From the NCBI GenBank assembly GCA_020025615.1, contig JAHHRT010000023.1, positions 1 to 17,875 of the forward strand: 17,875 nucleotides of DNA. Direction: 5' to 3'. Each line of letters starts with the position of its first letter. The stretch's first letter is position 1. Below are positions 1 to 6,980 of the stretch, piece after piece. The position numbers and the translations under genes were made by a program. The notes under the pieces are model-generated. The model was not told the DNA's origin and did not search any database. It was given only the letters and a program-made list of their open reading frames with translations. This DNA comes from Oscillospiraceae bacterium. GTDB lineage: Bacteria > Bacillota > Clostridia > Oscillospirales > Oscillospiraceae.

Positions 1-607
1 CTGTGAGCCAGCCTCTCAGCCACAGCAGTCCCAGGAAGGTAATGACAAAGAATACGAAGATGAAGCCGAAATACCAGGTATAGAAGATCTTGGTGTGGTG
101 CTTCACGGTGTCCTCCTGCATGGGCTGGGGAACAGGCCGCGGCTGGGGTGCGGGCTTCGATACAGGACGGGGCCCTTGATTGGGTGCCGGACGATGGGGG
201 GGCATCCCGTTCTGAGCGGGTGCTGGACGGTGCTGGGGCATTCCGTTCTGAGCGGGTGCGGGACGGTGCTGGGGCATCCCGTTCTGAGCGGGTGCGGGAC
301 GGTGCTGGGGCATTCCGTTCTGAGCAGGTGCGGGGCGGTGCTGGGGCATCCCATTCTGCGCAGGTGCGGAGCGGTGCTGGGGCATCCCATTCTGCGCAGG
401 TGCGGAGCGCCGCAGCAGCTCCTCCGGGACCTCTACAGCCTCGAAATCAGGCTGTTCCCGGTTGGGACGCAGAAGGTCAATGGGGTCTTCGGGGACAGGA
501 GGCACGGGGGCTTCCTGGGGAGCAGCTTTGCTCTGGGCTGCCCGCTCGGCCAGCAGCTCAGAAGTGGAGCGGCCCTGCTGGTTATTCGAAAATTTTCCTT
601 GATACAT
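1..607 (-). CDS. Partial membrane protein with Pro/Gln-rich tandem repeats (3' end beyond window)
   Basis: The reading frame starts at ATG 605-607 on the minus strand and runs off the left edge after 202 codons, so the protein is incomplete. The start has an AAGGAG (614-619) with 6 nt spacing; this site overlaps the TAA of the upstream glycosidase gene, implying translational coupling in one operon. Residues 1-68 are hydrophilic and acidic. Residues 69-140 are six tandem 12-residue units, consensus APAQNGMPQHRP. Residues 141-170 are Pro/Arg-rich, and about 174-197 form a strongly hydrophobic segment (FYTWYFGFIFVFFVITFLGLLW), a likely membrane helix followed by more sequence outside the window. 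By the positive-inside tendency the repeat part could be cytoplasmic, but the topology is uncertain. I recognise no family. The neighbours (GT2-GtrA, phosphodiester glycosidase) suggest a role in envelope glycan work; this is inference only. Confidence 0.8.
   Translation of the reverse strand, partial: MYQGKFSNNQQGRSTSELLAERAAQSKAAPQEAPVPPVPEDPIDLLRPNREQPDFEAVEVPEELLRRSAPAQNGMPQHRSAPAQNGMPQHRPAPAQNGMPQHRPAPAQNGMPQHRPAPAQNGMPQHRPAPAQNGMPPHRPAPNQGPRPVSKPAPQPRPVPQPMQEDTVKHHTKIFYTWYFGFIFVFFVITFLGLLWLRGWLT
199..414. repeat. Six tandem copies of a 36-bp in-frame coding repeat
   Basis: The hexamer ggcatc/ggcatt with flanking sequence recurs at exact 36-bp steps; the core GCAT lies at 202, 238, 274, 310, 346 and 382. 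Each unit encodes one APAQNGMPQHRP-type 12-mer on the minus strand. Copies differ at few bases (for example cccgtt, tccgtt, cccatt), and the last two before 414 are nearly identical, a pattern typical of recent unit duplication. The 36-bp unit keeps frame, so copy-number change would lengthen or shorten the protein without breaking it. Confidence 0.95.
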
Positions 608-617
608 GGCTTACTCC

Positions 618-1814
618 TTACTGTGCGGGTCGAACCATCCAGAAGTTCGGCATCCGCCGGGGATCTGTCTGGAAAAGCGAATAGTTGTTGATCATGGTGT
701 AGGCACCGGCATCGCCATAGAGGCCCTGGGTGTCGTGATAGTACATGATGGAGGAGGAACCGCCGTCCATGTTGCAGGCGTTCACAGCACCGTACTCAAT
801 CATAATATCGGTGACATCCTTGTAGCTGCCGCCCAGGGAACCGGCCTGACGACCGTCAATGCAGAGGAAGATGACCGTGCCGTCTGCCCGCTGACCGATG
901 GCGGTACGGGGGTTGTAGCCGGAATTGGAGTTGTAGGCTTCCTCGTTGATGACGCCGTTCATAATGAGAACGGGGCCAAACTGGCACAGGTCCCGGATGT
1001 TCTGCTCCATGGCCTGTTCGGGGGTCATGGTCTTGGCAACCACCAGAATGTCGTCCTGGTTAAAGCCGGCAAAGCCGGTGGGGGTGTCCTTGGGAAGGTA
1101 CTGATGACCGGTGTTGGAAAGGACCTTGCCGTCCCGGACCACCAGGCCGGCGGGAACGCTGCCTACGGTGGAGTTTGCCGTGCCGTCATCGTTGAAAGCA
1201 CCGGCGTTGATGGCAGCGGCGGCGCCTTCAAACTCAATCTGCTGATTGAGCCGGGTGCCGGGCTTGGCAGTGGAGAACCGGGCACCTTCGGGCAGGTTGC
1301 CGTTTTCATCGTCCAGAGAGGTAGCCATATAGACCCGGGAGGGGTCCTGAATCAGCATGACGTGGGCGTTATAGGTTTTGCCCTTGACCTCGTCAATACG
1401 GATGCCGTCGGGGTACTTGGCCCACTCGTCGCCGGAAGCATTGGTGCGGTCAATGACAATCTGAGAGGTGTTAGATACCTCATCGGGCAGGGTATCCGCT
1501 GCCTTTTCCCGGATAGCAGCCACGGCATCCTTGCCGATGAACAGGGCAGGAACCCATTTGGTGGCGCTGGCCTCGGTGAGAGACATGGTGAGGACGGCCC
1601 GGGCGCTTTCAGAAGGGCCGTTGAATACCAGATTCATAACCAGGCACAGGGCTGCAACCAGCAGGACAATCAGGGTGAAGAAACACAGCAGGAATCGACG
1701 GAAGAACCGTCCTGTGCCGCCGCCGCGCTTTGGCTGAGGCTCTGCAGGCTGCTTGGGGGGTGTGCCGTTCCGGCGCATACCGTCGTTTTGGGGATTTGGA
1801 TTGAATTTGCTCAT
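618..1814 (-). CDS. Membrane-anchored phosphodiester glycosidase (NAGPA domain)
   Basis: This 398-residue protein has a cytoplasmic Pro/Arg/Gly-rich N-terminus (1-40), one membrane helix (about 41-64) and a large extracytoplasmic domain. The C-terminal half (about 140-398) matches the NAGPA/phosphodiester glycosidase family: NAGAF near 203-207, NPRTAIGQRADG at 301-312, FLCIDGR at 316-322, and the family hallmark NMDGGSSS at 348-355. Characterised relatives hydrolyse GlcNAc-1-phosphodiesters; bacterial members are linked to exopolysaccharide or cell-wall glycan processing. It lies 21 nt after the GT2-GtrA gene and its stop overlaps the ribosome binding site of the next gene. Its own ribosome binding site is weak (GAGG at 1826-1829), so its translation may be partly coupled to the gene before it. 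Substrate is not predictable from sequence. Confidence 0.88.
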   Translation of the reverse strand: MSKFNPNPQNDGMRRNGTPPKQPAEPQPKRGGGTGRFFRRFLLCFFTLIVLLVAALCLVMNLVFNGPSESARAVLTMSLTEASATKWVPALFIGKDAVAAIREKAADTLPDEVSNTSQIVIDRTNASGDEWAKYPDGIRIDEVKGKTYNAHVMLIQDPSRVYMATSLDDENGNLPEGARFSTAKPGTRLNQQIEFEGAAAAINAGAFNDDGTANSTVGSVPAGLVVRDGKVLSNTGHQYLPKDTPTGFAGFNQDDILVVAKTMTPEQAMEQNIRDLCQFGPVLIMNGVINEEAYNSNSGYNPRTAIGQRADGTVIFLCIDGRQAGSLGGSYKDVTDIMIEYGAVNACNMDGGSSSIMYYHDTQGLYGDAGAYTMINNYSLFQTDPRRMPNFWMVRPAQ

Positions 1815-1835
1815 AGTCTTTCTAACCTCGTGGCG

Positions 1836-2936
1836 TTATTTGGATTGATTGGGAGCAAAGACCCAGCGCTGCTGGATCATATAGCTGACAAGGAACAGGG
1901 CCACCATCACAATGGTGTAGATCACGGTCCGCAGGCCTTCTGCGGCGGCGTCAATGGAGAACAGTGCGTAGACACCGTGGGTGAGGACCACCTGGGCAAT
2001 CATCTGCGGAATGGCCAGCATATAGTAGCGGAGCATGGCCTTCCCGGTATGGACTTTGGTTTGGAACACCAGCTTCTTATTGAGGAAGAAGTTGAGCAGG
2101 GAGGAGATCACCCGGGCCGTGACAGCGGGAACTGCGGTCAGGGAGAACCCGGTGAGGAAGGTGCTCATGAAGTGAGAAAGCAGTGCAAAGCAGCCCACAT
2201 CCGCCAGCGCACTGACCAGAGAGCTGATGGTATAGCGGAAGAAGTGAGCCAGGATCAGCTTGTAGATCCGCCAGGAGTCCTGCACCACTCGGAAGTGGGA
2301 GCTCTTGTTTTCCTCAATGTAGACGGTGCGGATTTTCACTTCATCAAAGAGAATACCGTTGTCCTTCATAGCCAGGAGCATATTGGTCTCGTACTCGAAC
2401 CGCTCGCCCTTCACCGTCAGGAAGGTCTCCAGTGCTTTCCGGGGAATTGCACGAAGGCCGGTTTGGGTATCCGAGATGGTCATACCGCAGAAGATTTTGA
2501 AAATCAGGGAAGTGGTATGATTGCCGAAACGGCTGCGGGTGGGAACATCGGGAAGATTAAAGTCCCGGCAGCCCAGAACCACATGACCGGTTTTCATCAT
2601 CTGCTCGCAGCAGGCCCGAGTATCCGCAGGGTGGTGCTGATTGTCGCCGTCTACGGTGACAACGCCGATTCCCTTGGGACGGTTTTCCAGGAACCACTGG
2701 AAGGCATTTTTGAGGGCTGCACCCTTGCCTTTGTTTTTTTCATGGTGAAGAACGTGGATTTCCGGGTGGAGCTTTTCGGCATCCTCGAAGTAATGTAGAT
2801 TCTCTTTTCTGCTTCCGTCGTTGACAAGGATAATATCGGTAAAGCCGTATTCCAGAAGACCGTCGATTACGGCAGTGAGCTTCTCATCCGGGTCAAGGGA
2901 GGGCAGAACGACAGAGATTTTGGATAAATCCTGCAT
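1836..2936 (-). CDS. GT2 family glycosyltransferase fused to a GtrA-like membrane domain
   Basis: The 366 residues hold two parts. Residues 5 to about 225 are a DPM1-like GT2 domain: NDGS at 39-42, the metal-binding DGD in VDGDNQHHP (95-103), the acceptor-side TQTGLRAIP (157-165) and ERFEYETNML (178-187). Residues about 230-366 are four hydrophobic helices with the GtrA signatures NFFLNKKLVF (282-291) and a terminal QQRWVF (355-360). GT2 members of this type charge a polyprenyl phosphate with a hexose, and GtrA proteins are thought to move such lipid-linked sugars across the membrane; here both are in one chain. AAGAGG (2944-2949) precedes ATG 2934-2936 with 7 nt spacing. It is first in a three-gene minus-strand operon with a phosphodiester glycosidase, fitting surface-glycan decoration. 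Sugar and acceptor are unknown. Confidence 0.9.
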   Translation of the reverse strand: MQDLSKISVVLPSLDPDEKLTAVIDGLLEYGFTDIILVNDGSRKENLHYFEDAEKLHPEIHVLHHEKNKGKGAALKNAFQWFLENRPKGIGVVTVDGDNQHHPADTRACCEQMMKTGHVVLGCRDFNLPDVPTRSRFGNHTTSLIFKIFCGMTISDTQTGLRAIPRKALETFLTVKGERFEYETNMLLAMKDNGILFDEVKIRTVYIEENKSSHFRVVQDSWRIYKLILAHFFRYTISSLVSALADVGCFALLSHFMSTFLTGFSLTAVPAVTARVISSLLNFFLNKKLVFQTKVHTGKAMLRYYMLAIPQMIAQVVLTHGVYALFSIDAAAEGLRTVIYTIVMVALFLVSYMIQQRWVFAPNQSK

Positions 2937-2985
2937 GAAATCGCCTCTTTTATTTACTGAATAATAGTCATAACAAACTCACTAT

Positions 2986-2994
2986 ACTATATCA
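2986..2994 (-). promoter_or_regulatory. Candidate extended -10 promoter for the glycan operon
   Basis: On the minus strand TGATATAGT gives an extended -10 (TGn plus TATAGT, hexamer at 2986-2991), about 50 nt upstream of the GT2-GtrA start. No good -35 is present 17 nt upstream, so the call rests on the extended -10 alone. Confidence 0.4.
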
Positions 2995-3183
2995 CATAAC
3001 CGATTATTTGGGAAGGGTTTTTAGAAATATTTAATATAATTGGTCGAAGAAAATTCAGAAAAAGCCACTCTTGCGGAACAAATCTGCCTGGAACATTATC
3101 TTGTGGGGTTCTGCCTGCAAAATTCAGAAACGCCGTCTCCAATTTCTGGGAGACCCGCAAAATCCCGGCAGGGAAGAAAGCGG

Positions 3184-3212
3184 TTGCATATTTGGGAAAA
3201 TTACAGTATAAT
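3184..3212 (+). promoter_or_regulatory. Promoter of the arsR-family gene
   Basis: TTGCAT (3184-3189) and TATAAT (3207-3212) are separated by exactly 17 nt. The -10 is a perfect consensus match. The start of the repressor gene is about 65 nt after the predicted transcription start. No clear SmtB/CzrA-type 12-2-12 operator was recognised over it. Confidence 0.75.
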
Positions 3213-3280
3213 AGCTGCAAAACCCCGCCGAAAGTCTTCAAGAGCGTGTCGGCAGGGATTCGTGTAAGGAGGCGGTGCGA

Positions 3281-3574
3281 ATGCAGAAAAGCCTGGATAA
3301 GCAGACCATTGAGCAGATTGCAGGGCTTTTTAAGGGCTTCGCAGATCCTACCCGGGTGCAGATCCTGGCACTGCTGCTGGGACAGGAGCTGTGTGTTACG
3401 GATATTGCGGCGGCGGTGGACCTTTCTCAGAGTGCAGTCTCCCATCAGCTGCGGCTGCTCAAGCAGATGCACCTGATTAAATATCGCCGGGAGGGAAAGA
3501 ACATCCTCTATTCTCTGGCGGACGACCACGTGCAGATTATCCTGCGGACCGGCCTGGATCATGTGCTGGAATAA
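3281..3574 (+). CDS. ArsR/SmtB-family metal-sensing repressor with alpha5 zinc site
   Basis: A 97-residue winged-helix repressor. FADPTRVQILALLL (20-33) is the typical entry helix, and LSQSAVSHQLRLLK (48-61) is the recognition helix-turn-helix, followed by a wing (REGKNILYSL). The C-terminal helix holds D81, H83, H94 and E97, the same DxH...HxxE spacing as the alpha5 zinc site of Synechococcus SmtB. The alpha3 box reads ELCVTD (36-41), with one Cys instead of the two in ELCVCD, so an alpha3 arsenic/cadmium site is unlikely. I infer zinc (or Co/Ni) response with derepression on metal binding. ATG 3281 is chosen over an in-frame GTG at 3275 because AAGGAGG (3266-3272) is 8 nt from the ATG but only 2 nt from the GTG. 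It is a single-gene unit with its own promoter and terminator; no metal transporter lies beside it, so it may act on itself or elsewhere. Confidence 0.9.
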   Translation: MQKSLDKQTIEQIAGLFKGFADPTRVQILALLLGQELCVTDIAAAVDLSQSAVSHQLRLLKQMHLIKYRREGKNILYSLADDHVQIILRTGLDHVLE

Positions 3575-3593
3575 ATTGAATTTTGAAAAGAGA

Positions 3594-3634
3594 AATGCCC
3601 GTGAAATCCAGAGAATCTGGATTTCACGGGCATT
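3594..3634. terminator. Bidirectional hairpin terminator between convergent genes
   Basis: A perfect 19-bp stem (3594-3612 with 3616-3634) closes a 3-nt GAA loop. It lies between the plus-strand repressor gene (stop 3572-3574) and the minus-strand ABC ATPase (stop 3680-3682). The minus side is followed by a T-rich run (TTCTCTTTTC); the plus side by GTTTC. Its position and symmetry fit termination of both transcripts, better for the minus one. Confidence 0.85.
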
Positions 3635-3679
3635 GTTTCATTGAAAAAGGAAAAAATCCGGGAAAGAGAATGGAGAAAT

Positions 3680-4453
3680 TTACAGGACCTTATTGAGGAA
3701 GTCCTGAAGTCTGGGGTTCTGGGGGTGCTCGAAGATATCCTCGGGGGAGCCTTGCTCTAACAGCTTGCCGTCTGCCATGAAGAGGATACGGTTGCCCACT
3801 TCTCTGGCAAAGGCCATCTCGTGGGTAACAACGACCATGGTCATACCGGCCTGGGCCAGCTCCTTCATAACTTCCAGAACCTCTCCGACCATTTCGGGGT
3901 CCAGAGCAGAGGTGGGCTCGTCAAACAGCATGACCTCCGGCTCCATCATCAGGGCCCGGACAATGGCAATTCTCTGCTTCTGACCGCCGGACAGCTGGAT
4001 GGGATAGGCATTGGCCCGATCTTCCAGGCCTACGCGCTTCAAAAGGCCCAGAGCCTTGGTTTCGGCTTCTTCCCGGGGCATATGCAGGACCTTCATAGGG
4101 GCCAGCACCATGTTATCCAGGATGGTCCGATGGGGGAAGAGGTTAAAGTGCTGGAACACCATGCCCATCTTTTCCCGGTGGAGGTTGATATCCACCTTGA
4201 CCTTCTTGCCGTTTTCATCGGTAAAGGACTTCTTGGTGATGTCAATGCCATGGAAGAAAATGGAGCCCTCGGTGGGGACCTCCAGCAGGTTGAGGCTTCT
4301 GAGGAAGGTGGACTTGCCGGAGCCGGAGGGTCCGATGATGACCATCACGTCACCCTTGTGAATGTCTACAGACACGTCGTCCAGAGCCTTGATGGCTCCT
4401 TTATTATAGTGCTTTTTCAGGTTCTTGACCTGGATCAGATTATCGTTTGTCAC
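3680..4453 (-). CDS. Polar amino-acid ABC transporter ATP-binding protein (GlnQ/HisP type)
   Basis: The 257-residue ATPase has all catalytic motifs: Walker A GPSGSGKST (41-49), Q-loop in VFQHFNLFPH, signature LSGGQKQR, Walker B VMLFDEP and the switch His in THEMAFA. The sequence FNLFPHRT and the SALDPEMVGEVL segment are typical of the amino-acid (PAAT) branch. A lysine-rich stretch of about 20 residues after GIDITKKSF makes it a little longer than the usual 240-245 residues. The start is a GTG (4451-4453); an in-frame TGA lies three codons upstream, so the start cannot lie further up. The gene overlaps the end of the permease gene by 14 nt, indicating translational coupling. It would energise uptake of an amino acid by the adjacent permease and lipoprotein. 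Confidence 0.93.
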   Translation of the reverse strand: MTNDNLIQVKNLKKHYNKGAIKALDDVSVDIHKGDVMVIIGPSGSGKSTFLRSLNLLEVPTEGSIFFHGIDITKKSFTDENGKKVKVDINLHREKMGMVFQHFNLFPHRTILDNMVLAPMKVLHMPREEAETKALGLLKRVGLEDRANAYPIQLSGGQKQRIAIVRALMMEPEVMLFDEPTSALDPEMVGEVLEVMKELAQAGMTMVVVTHEMAFAREVGNRILFMADGKLLEQGSPEDIFEHPQNPRLQDFLNKVL

Positions 4454-5138
4454 CGCGGCTCATCTTCCTTTCAAAGTGTTCAATGATTTTAGAGGTGGGG
4501 AATGTCAGGCAGAAGTAAATGCAGGCAGCGACCACCAGAGGCTCAGCCATGCTGAAGGTGGCGGCCTTTACAGCGTTCACCACGGACATAATATCCTGCA
4601 CGCCGATGGTCCAGCAGATGGAGGATTCCTTGATAATGGTGACGAATTCGTTGGCAATGGCAGGCAGAATGTTTTTGATAGCCTGGGGCAGAATGGTGTA
4701 GCGCATGGTCTGCCATTGGGTCATGCCAAGGCTGCGGGAGGCTTCGGCCTGGCCCTGGTCGATGGACTGGATGCCGGAGCGGATGATTTCGCTGAGGTAG
4801 GCGCCGGAGTTCAGGCACAGGGCAATGACACCGGGGATAAACCGCTCAAAACGGATAAAGCCGAAAATCTTAAAGGTGGGGAAGGAAACACCGGACAGAA
4901 ACACATGATACACCAGAAACAGCTGGACGAGCATGGGGGTAGCCCGGATAATTTCTACATAGGCGGTGGAGATCCAACGCAGGGGTGCAATTTTGCACAT
5001 CCGCATATAAGATAGTACCAAAGCCAGAATAAAGCCGAAGAGAACGGTCAGTGCAGACAGGCAGATGGTGGTGACCATGCCCTCGAAAAACATACGCATA
5101 TAAGGCGCAAGACCTAAAAAACCTTCCAGAGTGAACAA
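4440..5138 (-). CDS. Polar amino-acid ABC transporter permease (HisM/GlnP family)
   Basis: A 232-residue inner-membrane permease with about five helices. The N-terminal MRMFFEGMVTTICLSALTVLFGF is the usual PAAT permease entry, and the EAA loop that docks with the ATPase is GQAEASRSLGMTQWQTM, followed by RYTILPQA. The start is TTG (5136-5138): AAGGAG (5147-5152) lies 8 nt upstream and no ATG or GTG is present in frame above it. There is only one permease gene, so a homodimer is expected. It follows the binding-protein gene by 88 nt, with a hairpin between, and overlaps the ATPase gene. Substrate cannot be set by sequence alone. Confidence 0.92.
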   Translation of the reverse strand: MFTLEGFLGLAPYMRMFFEGMVTTICLSALTVLFGFILALVLSYMRMCKIAPLRWISTAYVEIIRATPMLVQLFLVYHVFLSGVSFPTFKIFGFIRFERFIPGVIALCLNSGAYLSEIIRSGIQSIDQGQAEASRSLGMTQWQTMRYTILPQAIKNILPAIANEFVTIIKESSICWTIGVQDIMSVVNAVKAATFSMAEPLVVAACIYFCLTFPTSKIIEHFERKMSRGDKR

Positions 5139-5157
5139 TGAACAATCTCCTTTCGCA

Positions 5158-5191
5158 GAATATCCCCGGAAGCATAGCTTCCGGGGTATTC
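5158..5191 (-). promoter_or_regulatory. Intercistronic hairpin after the binding-protein gene
   Basis: CCCCGGAAGC (5164-5173) pairs with GCTTCCGGGG (5177-5186) around an ATA loop. After a single bulged base the stem continues with GAATA/TATTC (5158-5162 with 5187-5191). No T-run follows on the minus strand. Such stems between a binding-protein gene and permease gene commonly protect the upstream mRNA and give more binding protein than permease; this role is inferred. Confidence 0.7.
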
Positions 5192-5226
5192 GATTTCATC
5201 ATACTGCGTTTGTTAAAGTCAAACGA

Positions 5227-6108
5227 TTAAGCGGCATCCTGATCCAGCAGACCCTCGAAGATCTCGCCGGAAGCCAGCTCGGTGGCATCGGCAATGAACT
5301 GTGCCAGCTCACCGGAATCCTGAGCGGCCTGAATAGCCAGGTTCACAGCCGCCAGCAGGGGAGCGTTGCCCTTGGTAACACCGATGACATTGCCTTCGGC
5401 ATCATAGGGAACATCCAGCAGGACCTTCAGGTTGGAGTAATTCTTGGCGTAGGCCTCGGAGGGAAGCTTCTCGATGAAAGCGCCGTCCAGCTTGCCGGAG
5501 ATCAGCTCGGCAATCACATCGGTGAGCTTGCTCAGCTCGACAATGTCAGCGTCAGGGGTGTTCTCATGTGCCAGCTTTGCCTGAATGGAACCAACCTGTG
5601 CGCCGATCTTGTACTTGGCATTGTTGGCATCCTCCAGAGAGGTGAACTGCTCGGCCTTATCCTCAGTGGTGACGAAAGCCTGAGCACCCATGTAGTAAAT
5701 CATGGAGAAGTCCATAACCTTTTCCCGGGCGGGGTCAGGGGAGTAACCAGCCATGCCCAGGTCAGCCTTCTTGTTGCCGACATCGGACAGGGTTCCGTCG
5801 AAGTCCATGGGGATGATTTCCAGCTCCAGGCCGATGAAGTCGGCGATGTAGTGGGCCAGCTGAACGTCGAAGCCAGCCAGGGCGGGGGTGCCGTCCTCAC
5901 CGATGGCGTAGAACTCATAGGGAGCCATGTCAGGGCTGGTGACAACGGTGAGCTTGCCGTCATTGACGGTCTTGATCAGGGGTTTGAGCTCCTCGATGGT
6001 CATAGTGGAGTAGTCCACATCGTCGGCAGCCTCCTTGGTGCTGCCGCATCCTGCAAAGAGGGTTACGACCATGATGGAAGCCAAAAGAATTGCAAATACC
6101 TTTTTCAT
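5227..6108 (-). CDS. Amino-acid ABC transporter substrate-binding lipoprotein
   Basis: A 293-residue periplasmic-binding-protein family 3 member. MKKVFAILLASIMVVTLFAGC is a lipoprotein signal with the lipidated Cys at 21, followed by a short acidic linker. The mature domain shows the family pattern: APYEFYAIGEDG and AGFDVQLAHYIADFIGLELEIIPMDFDG in lobe 1, KADLGMAGYSPDPAREKVMDFSMIYY at the hinge, and IGAQVGSIQAKLA in lobe 2. ATG 6106-6108 is chosen over ATG 6112-6114 because AAGGAG (6116-6121) sits 7 nt from the former and 1 nt from the latter. It is the first gene of a three-gene operon with permease and ATPase. It captures an amino acid outside the membrane; which one is not clear. Confidence 0.93.
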   Translation of the reverse strand: MKKVFAILLASIMVVTLFAGCGSTKEAADDVDYSTMTIEELKPLIKTVNDGKLTVVTSPDMAPYEFYAIGEDGTPALAGFDVQLAHYIADFIGLELEIIPMDFDGTLSDVGNKKADLGMAGYSPDPAREKVMDFSMIYYMGAQAFVTTEDKAEQFTSLEDANNAKYKIGAQVGSIQAKLAHENTPDADIVELSKLTDVIAELISGKLDGAFIEKLPSEAYAKNYSNLKVLLDVPYDAEGNVIGVTKGNAPLLAAVNLAIQAAQDSGELAQFIADATELASGEIFEGLLDQDAA

Positions 6109-6157
6109 ATCCATTCTCCTTTTTTGTTGCTTGGGTTTGTGTTTGATTTATGCCTGA

Positions 6158-6186
6158 ATTATACATCGAATATTATACACAGTCAA
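6158..6186 (-). promoter_or_regulatory. Promoter of the amino-acid ABC operon
   Basis: On the minus strand TTGACT (6181-6186) and TATAAT (6158-6163) are separated by 17 nt, a near-consensus housekeeping promoter about 50 nt upstream of the lipoprotein start. The spacer and -10 hold a direct repeat of TGTATAAT (copies ending near 6171 and 6158), which could be an operator, but I cannot match it to a known regulator. Confidence 0.8.
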
Positions 6187-6870
6187 TTGGCTGGGTGTAC
6201 AATATGATCGAAGAAAAAAGAAAGCACAATGGTAAAAATAGTACAATAATATTCAAAATACGAAGGAATATGTGTATATTATAGGATAATATACAAAAAT
6301 ATGCCTGGATAAAATGATTGAAAAATGTGAATATATAGTATAAATATACAGCATGAACGCAAAAAGAAAACAGATGTACCTATATAAAGGACAAAAAGGG
6401 GGACACCCAAAGAGAAACTGCGATGATTCATGCAAGAAGGAATACGGATTCATGGAAAATGCAAGCAACGTCCAGCATGAAAACGGATAGCGCATGCAAT
6501 CCGAAGATGCAGACAGACGCCTGCTCTGCTGCTTGGAGCGAGGATAAAACACCGGGATATACATTATATATAGTATATCTTCCTTTTTGCAGCTTTCGGG
6601 AGACAGCCGTCCGGGAGAGACATCTGCTGTGTTTGCCATATAGAAAAGAGATGAGCATATACTATATAAATAAGGTATTCTCCAAAGCAAAGTAGGGTGG
6701 GAACACTGCTTTGCGGGCCGGGAGATACACAGTCTCTCCTGTGAGAAAACACAGAATCAAGGTGAAATGATAGATTTTCCAGAGATAAATGGGGATATTT
6801 GTCCAAATACATAAAATAAAGATATATAAAATCGGCTTTTTATAGAATATGATAAAATTGAAAAAAACAT
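6187..6870. other. AT-rich divergent intergenic region without a supported gene
   Basis: This stretch between the two divergent ABC operons is AT-rich at its ends and more mixed at 6380-6630. Short open frames occur on both strands but none has a good ribosome binding site or a recognisable product. It contains several copies of a TATAGTATA/TATACTATA motif (6334-6342, 6569-6577, 6658-6666) and small inverted repeats at 6686-6755 (for example CTGTG...CACAG). I recognise no known structured RNA in it, including SRP RNA, tmRNA or RNase P motifs. Confidence 0.6.
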
Positions 6871-6899
6871 TTGACATTCTACGGCGGACAGTATATACT
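6871..6899 (+). promoter_or_regulatory. oppAp: Promoter of the oligopeptide ABC operon
   Basis: TTGACA (6871-6876, perfect) and TATACT (6894-6899) are separated by 17 nt. The predicted start near 6906 gives a leader of about 75 nt before oppA. This is one of the strongest promoters in the window, fitting the highly biased codon use of oppA. Confidence 0.85.
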
Positions 6900-6980
6900 A
6901 AGGAAGTAAATTATTCCCGGCTCCATATCAGAAAAGAGGGATGGAACTGAGAATAGCGAAAATTAAAGGAGGAAAAGAAA

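Noticed and set aside
103..390. Minus-strand repeat frame MGCPSTAPHLRR...
   Set aside because: It is a frame shadow of the 36-bp repeats; the true frame is APAQNGMPQHRP, with a good start and a membrane helix.
199..414. Possible CRISPR array from regular repeats
   Set aside because: There are no unique spacers; the 36-bp units are directly adjacent and coding.
606..2798. Long plus-strand open frame (730 codons) opposite the glycan operon
   Set aside because: It is antisense to two genes with clear family motifs (phosphodiester glycosidase, GT2-GtrA) and its own product has no recognisable domain.
6423..6695. 90-codon plus-strand frame in the divergent region
   Set aside because: No ribosome binding site and a low-complexity, non-family product; overlapping frames of similar size exist on the other strand.
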